6,832 nt of DNA. Source: Armatimonadota bacterium. GTDB lineage: Bacteria > Armatimonadota > Fimbriimonadia > Fimbriimonadales > Fimbriimonadaceae. Location of the stretch: positions 1-6,832 of the forward strand of contig JAFAFM010000271.1 of the NCBI GenBank assembly GCA_023423495.1, in the 5' to 3' direction. Position numbers and translations under genes: made by a program. Shown here piece after piece: positions 6,671-6,832 of this stretch. A model generated the notes under the pieces. That model saw only the letters and a program-made list of their open reading frames with translations. It was not told the DNA's origin and ran no database searches. Each line of letters begins with the position of its first letter. The first letter of the stretch is position 1.

Positions 6671-6832
6671 CTATTCCGCCTTTTTCAAAAGTTTGAAGGT
6701 CATTTCCATTTGGCAGGCGATCTCGCCATCAACGGTGCCCACGCCTTTGATCCGGCCGATTTGGCCACGCATCCACTCCAAGTTGATTTCGGATCGCAAC
6801 TGATCCCCGGGGACTACCGGTCGTTTGAACTT
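6671..6832 (-). CDS. fabZ: 3-hydroxyacyl-[ACP] dehydratase FabZ, C-terminal end (gene enters from outside window)
   Basis: Only the last 53 residues are visible. They begin KFKRPVVPGDQLRSEI, the hallmark FabZ segment (E. coli FabZ has ARFKRPVVPGDQM at the same place), followed by the final strands of the hot-dog fold (GRIKGVGTVDG) and the end LLKKAE. FabZ removes water from (R)-3-hydroxyacyl-ACP, competing with LpxA for the same substrate. The catalytic His and Glu lie upstream, outside the window. The stop codon abuts the lpxA start, and fabZ-lpxA-lpxB is a widespread gene order. In several phyla this domain is the C-terminal half of an LpxC-FabZ fusion, which cannot be judged here. Confidence 0.93.
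   Translation of the reverse strand, partial: KFKRPVVPGDQLRSEINLEWMRGQIGRIKGVGTVDGEIACQMEMTFKLLKKAE
6676..6682 (-). promoter_or_regulatory. lpxA: Shine-Dalgarno site of lpxA (AAGGCGG)
   Basis: AAGGCGG inside the end of fabZ lies 5 bases before the TTG start and differs from the GGAGG core at one base. It is the main evidence that TTG is used as the initiation codon, together with the abutting fabZ stop, which should allow translational coupling. Confidence 0.5.

Overview
The window carries eight genes, all on the minus strand, so transcription runs from high to low coordinates. In transcription order they are: the 3' end of fabZ (6671-6832), lpxA, lpxB, an M3-family oligoendopeptidase F (pepF), fabG, acpP, fabF, and the 5' part of a Xer-type tyrosine recombinase that runs off the low end. 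Gaps between neighbouring genes are 0, 26, 30, 18, 133, -4 (overlap) and 19 bases. This looks like one long operon or a chain of closely spaced sub-operons. The only noticeable non-coding stretch is the 133 bases before acpP. I see no tRNA, rRNA, CRISPR array, insertion sequence or convincing terminator.

Most genes belong to one metabolic junction. FabG makes (R)-3-hydroxyacyl-ACP on the acyl carrier protein AcpP. That intermediate is either dehydrated by FabZ and elongated by FabF, giving membrane fatty acids, or taken by LpxA as the first acyl donor of lipid A, with LpxB later forming the disaccharide. The host is therefore almost certainly a diderm bacterium that makes lipid A. PepF, a cytoplasmic zinc peptidase, sits between the lipid A pair and the fatty-acid set with no obvious metabolic link. 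The recombinase after fabF is a housekeeping-type Xer protein, not evidence of a mobile element.

Base composition is moderately GC-rich. The LpxB sequence departs from the proteobacterial pattern in its catalytic loop, and fabG is followed by acpP-fabF without plsX, fabH or fabD. These points suggest a lineage outside the Proteobacteria. Armatimonadota is one possibility, but I cannot establish the phylum from sequence alone.

The most unusual signal is at the starts. lpxA and lpxB have Shine-Dalgarno-like sequences. pepF, fabG and acpP have none, and each instead has a -10-like hexamer (CATAAT, TAAACT, TATTGT) ending exactly 7 bases before its ATG. That geometry would place the transcription start at or next to the ATG, so these three genes may have internal promoters producing leaderless mRNAs. 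The core pathway genes themselves are conventional; I found no wholly new system.
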